From an uncultured Clostridia bacterium (GTDB lineage: Bacteria; Bacillota; Clostridia; TANB77; CAG-465), in the NCBI GenBank assembly GCA_948562205.1, contig CAOYAN010000006.1, positions 1 to 64,000 on the forward strand: DNA of 64,000 nt, in the 5' to 3' direction. The position numbers and the translations under genes were made by a program. The number at the start of each line of letters is the position of its first letter. Position 1 is the stretch's first letter. The notes beneath the pieces were generated by a model that worked only from the letters and a program-made list of their open reading frames with translations, was not told the origin of the DNA and did not search any database. This document shows, piece after piece, positions 60,695 to 64,000 of the stretch.

Positions 60695-63600
60695 CTACTT
60701 AACCTTTACATTTTCCTTTCCAAAAGCAATTTCTAGTTTATTTATTGTAGCATCATTAGTAGATAAATACATATTTTTATTTAAAAGTCTAACTTTATTT
60801 GTACCCTCTAAAAAAATATATACAGGATTATCTCCAAAGTCATTATCATCTAAATTTTTTATATATTCTATTACTCTTGGTTCCAATTCTAATTTATCTT
60901 TTGGCACTTTAATATATATCTTACTTTGTTTAGTTATCTTAGATACATCATTTACAAGAATTTTTGCTTTTTCATTTTCCTTAGTACTTACTTTACCTAC
61001 AACCTTAACAACACTATCTGCTACAATAATGTTTGAAAACTTTTGAAATACTGTAGGGAAAAATACAAGTTCTACACTACCATACATATCATCAATACTT
61101 GCAAATAACATTTGTGCATTATTTTTTGTAGTAAATATTTTAAGATGCGAAAGTATACCACAAAATACTACAGTTTTTGAATCATAATCAGTATTGTAAT
61201 TTCCATCTTGATCATCTACTTCATCATCATTTAAGTCTTTACTTGTAACAGTAGCATTATTTTTAATATATTCAGCATATTCATCAAGTGGATGTCCTGA
61301 TATGTATAATCCTAATACATCTTTTTCCATATCGAGTAATTCCTTTTTTGTTGGCTTCTTTTGACTTCTTGTAATATTTATACTAGATGTATCTTCACTT
61401 TCTCCTAAATCAAAAAAGTTTATTTGATTTTTATAATTATTTTTTCTTGTTTGATTTACACCATCTACTATAGTTTCAAAATTATCTAGTAAATCAAATC
61501 TAGTATATTCTTTTTCAAGTTCATCAAAACAACCTGCCTTAATTAAGCTCTCAATACATTTTTTATTAACACTGTCGCTTGCAACTCTTTCACAAAAATC
61601 AATAAAACTCTTAAATCTACCATTTACCTTTCTATCATTTATTATTTCTGCTATAGCATTCTCACCAGCATTTTTAATAGAATTTAGAGAAAATCTAATC
61701 TTACCATTAATAACTGAAAATTTAGGATAACTCTCATTTATATCTGGTCTTTGTACTACTACCCCTAATTCTTTACATTCTTCTATATATATAGCTATTT
61801 TATTTAAGTTGCTAATCATACTATTCATTGTAGCAGCCATAAATTCTTCTTTGTAATGACATTTCAAATATGCAGTTTGATAAGCAACAACAGCATATGC
61901 TGCTGCATGAGATTTATTAAAAGCATATTTTGCAAATTCTACCATCTCATCAAATATCTTATTTGCACTAGACTCATCTATTCCATTTTTACTAGCACCT
62001 TTTACAAATACTTCTCTCTCTTTGTTCATTACATCTAGTTTTTTCTTACTCATAGCACGCCTTACAATATCTGCTCTACCTAGACTATATCCTGCTAAAT
62101 CTCTAAATATCTGCATAACTTGTTCTTGATAAACCATACAACCATATGTATTTTTTAAAATTGGTTTTAGTGACTCATGTGTATAAATAATATTTTGAGG
62201 ATTATTTTTATTATGAATATATCTAGGTATTTGATCCATAGGACCTGGTCTATATAATGATATCATAACAATAATATCTTCTAGTGAGTCTGGTTTCATT
62301 TTCATCATCATCTGCCTAAAGCCTGGACTCTCCATTTGAAATACACCAAGTGTCTTTCCTGACTCTAACATTTTAAATGTATCCATATCTGTCATATCAC
62401 CAAAATCTACATTTATTCCATGTATCTTTTTTATAAGTTTTAAAGTATCTGATATTACTGTAAGAGTTCTAAGTCCTAAGAAGTCCATTTTAAGTAATCC
62501 TAACTCTTCTAAAGTTGTCATAGTATATTGTGTTGAGATAATATCTGAATTTTCATATAATGGCACATAATTTACAACTGGTTCTTTAGTAATAACAACA
62601 CCTGCTGCATGAGTTGATGCATGTCTTGCCATCCCCTCTAATTTTTTAGATATATCTATAACTCTTCTTGTTTCAGTGTCTTCATAGTATAAATCTCTTA
62701 ATTCTTTATTTATTTCAAGAGCCTTTTCAATAGTCATTTTAAGATCACGTGGTACCATCTTAGATATCATATCTGCTTTTTGATATGGTACATCAAGAAC
62801 TCTTGCTACGTCTCTTATAGCAGCACGCGCTGCCATTGTTCCAAATGTAATTATTTGTGCTACATGATCTCTTCCATATTTTCTTGAGACATAATCAATG
62901 ACTTCTCCTCTTCTCTCATAACAAAAGTCAACATCAAAATCTGGCATACTAACTCTTTCAGGATTTAAAAATCTCTCAAAGATAAGATTAAATCTTAATG
63001 GATCAATATCTGTAATCCCTATAAGATAAGCAGCAATAGATCCTGCACCACTACCACGACCTGGACCTACAGGAATATTTTGAGATTTAGCATAATTTAT
63101 AAAATCTGCAACAATTAAAAAATAATCTATATATCCCATTTTATCTATAACACTTATCTCATAATCTAGCTTTTTTAGAACTTCATCTCTTTTTGATACA
63201 TCATATCTTTTATCAATTCCTGCATAACAAAGTCTTTTAAAATATTCTAAATGTGAAATATCCTCATCTATTTTAAACTCGGGAAGTATTGTTGTACCAA
63301 AATTTAGAGTAACATTACACATATCTGCAATTTTTTGTGTATTCTCTATTGCAGATGGAATATTTAAAAATGCTTCCTTCATTTCTTCTTCATCTTTAAC
63401 ATAGAACTCATTTACAGAAAAAGACATTCTATTTTCATCACTCATAGTAGTTCTTGTTTGAACACAAAGAAGTACTTCATGAAACTCATAATCTTCCTTT
63501 TCCAAATAATGACAATCATTTGTAGCAACAAGACCAACATCAAACTCCTTAGAAAGTTTAATTAAATTTTGATTTACAAGTATTTGCTCCCTTAATTTAT

Positions 63601-64000
63601 TATCTTGTACTTCCAAAAAATATCTATCTTTTCCAAAAATATTTATAAATCTTTGTATTACCTCTTTTACTCCATCAATATTTCCATTTACAATCTTTCT
63701 TGCAACCTCTCCTGCAAGACATGCTGAAAGACATATAATCCCTTCATTATATTTTTCTAATACTTCCATATCAATACGTGGCTTATAATAAAAGCCCTCT
63801 GTATAACCGATTGAGCAAAGCTTTACAAGATTTTTATAACCTGTATTGTTCATAGCAAGAAGTATTAAATGGTTAGGCTCTGTATCTATCTTTCCTTGTT
63901 TATCAAGCCTACTTCTTGGAGCAACATATACTTCACAACCAATAATTGGTTTTATGCCCTCTGCTACACATTTTTTATATAATTCAACAGCTCCAAACAT
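60695..64000 (-). CDS. dnaE: DNA polymerase III alpha subunit DnaE, 5' end missing
   Basis: 1101 residues are present; the gene runs off the window, and about 60 N-terminal residues of the PHP domain (before MFGAVELYKKC) are missing. PHP remainder (GCEVYVAPR), polymerase core with PGRGSGAGSIAAYLIGITDIDPL in part (GPGRGSGAGS) and catalytic PDFDVDF, the tau/beta-binding region, a helix-hairpin-helix and a C-terminal OB fold (VVFCGILSHLKIFTTKNN) follow. This is the DnaE type, not PolC. Replicative polymerase subunit in the cytosol. Confidence 0.96.
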   Translation of the reverse strand: MFGAVELYKKCVAEGIKPIIGCEVYVAPRSRLDKQGKIDTEPNHLILLAMNNTGYKNLVKLCSIGYTEGFYYKPRIDMEVLEKYNEGIICLSACLAGEVARKIVNGNIDGVKEVIQRFINIFGKDRYFLEVQDNKLREQILVNQNLIKLSKEFDVGLVATNDCHYLEKEDYEFHEVLLCVQTRTTMSDENRMSFSVNEFYVKDEEEMKEAFLNIPSAIENTQKIADMCNVTLNFGTTILPEFKIDEDISHLEYFKRLCYAGIDKRYDVSKRDEVLKKLDYEISVIDKMGYIDYFLIVADFINYAKSQNIPVGPGRGSGAGSIAAYLIGITDIDPLRFNLIFERFLNPERVSMPDFDVDFCYERRGEVIDYVSRKYGRDHVAQIITFGTMAARAAIRDVARVLDVPYQKADMISKMVPRDLKMTIEKALEINKELRDLYYEDTETRRVIDISKKLEGMARHASTHAAGVVITKEPVVNYVPLYENSDIISTQYTMTTLEELGLLKMDFLGLRTLTVISDTLKLIKKIHGINVDFGDMTDMDTFKMLESGKTLGVFQMESPGFRQMMMKMKPDSLEDIIVMISLYRPGPMDQIPRYIHNKNNPQNIIYTHESLKPILKNTYGCMVYQEQVMQIFRDLAGYSLGRADIVRRAMSKKKLDVMNKEREVFVKGASKNGIDESSANKIFDEMVEFAKYAFNKSHAAAYAVVAYQTAYLKCHYKEEFMAATMNSMISNLNKIAIYIEECKELGVVVQRPDINESYPKFSVINGKIRFSLNSIKNAGENAIAEIINDRKVNGRFKSFIDFCERVASDSVNKKCIESLIKAGCFDELEKEYTRFDLLDNFETIVDGVNQTRKNNYKNQINFFDLGESEDTSSINITRSQKKPTKKELLDMEKDVLGLYISGHPLDEYAEYIKNNATVTSKDLNDDEVDDQDGNYNTDYDSKTVVFCGILSHLKIFTTKNNAQMLFASIDDMYGSVELVFFPTVFQKFSNIIVADSVVKVVGKVSTKENEKAKILVNDVSKITKQSKIYIKVPKDKLELEPRVIEYIKNLDDNDFGDNPVYIFLEGTNKVRLLNKNMYLSTNDATINKLEIAFGKENVKVK

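Overview
The window is a very AT-rich stretch of a low-GC Gram-positive (Firmicutes, most likely a Clostridia-type gut lineage) chromosome. Pointers are the CIRCE/HrcA-type htpG promoter, strong AGGAGG ribosome binding sites, sigma-A promoters with 17-base spacers, CDP-glycerol (wall teichoic acid-like) genes, Cna_B-repeat surface proteins and a gram-positive style dnaE. No rRNA operon, prophage or CRISPR array is visible. I cannot name the species.

Layout. 1-3.8 kb: htpG, a compact candidate type I toxin-antitoxin locus (21-codon toxin, facing antisense RNA), a Fic protein and an unknown gene. 3.9-11.3 kb: a three-gene operon with a one-module NRPS (C-A-T-reductase), a 7TM sensor kinase without a response regulator, and a glycolipid-type glycosyltransferase. 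11.7-17.1 kb: accessory genes (tiny membrane proteins, VanZ-like protein, AraC regulator with a DUF2000 partner) including two frameshifted genes, an esterase and an amidase. 17.1-23.5 kb: response regulator, kinase, membrane-anchored propeller and ABC-2 transporter. 23.5-24.7 kb: a decayed IS200-like element and tRNA-Leu(UAG).

24.8-28.7 and 44.0-49.5 kb hold two giant paralogous surface proteins with 7 and 8 Cna_B-type repeats. Each is preceded by the same duplicated ~320-base upstream module: a small terminator-bounded transcription unit with a (TG)n tract, then a promoter embedded in a 22-base tandem repeat. Between them lie rmuC, a split GlmU-like pair, a GT2 and polytopic protein pair, an unknown 573-residue protein, two TM2 proteins with a DUF2752 protein, and the hisS-asnS-aspS-gpsA-methyltransferase operon.

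49.9-57.5 kb: an acyltransferase, a TarI/TagF-like pair, rpsO with a structured leader, an M23 peptidase, the NfeD-SPFH pair and a P-loop/CYTH protein. 57.6-60.6 kb: an operon of a radical SAM-Nudix fusion, a methyltransferase-like protein and the nicotinamide riboside transporter PnuC, behind a leader with an intrinsic terminator just before the first gene. The window ends inside dnaE.

The best candidates for undescribed biology are the radical SAM-Nudix/methyltransferase/PnuC operon, the minimal type I toxin-antitoxin locus, the glycine-predicted reductive NRPS operon and the duplicated surface-protein upstream module. All motifs, promoters and hairpins were read by eye; no database search or folding program was run.
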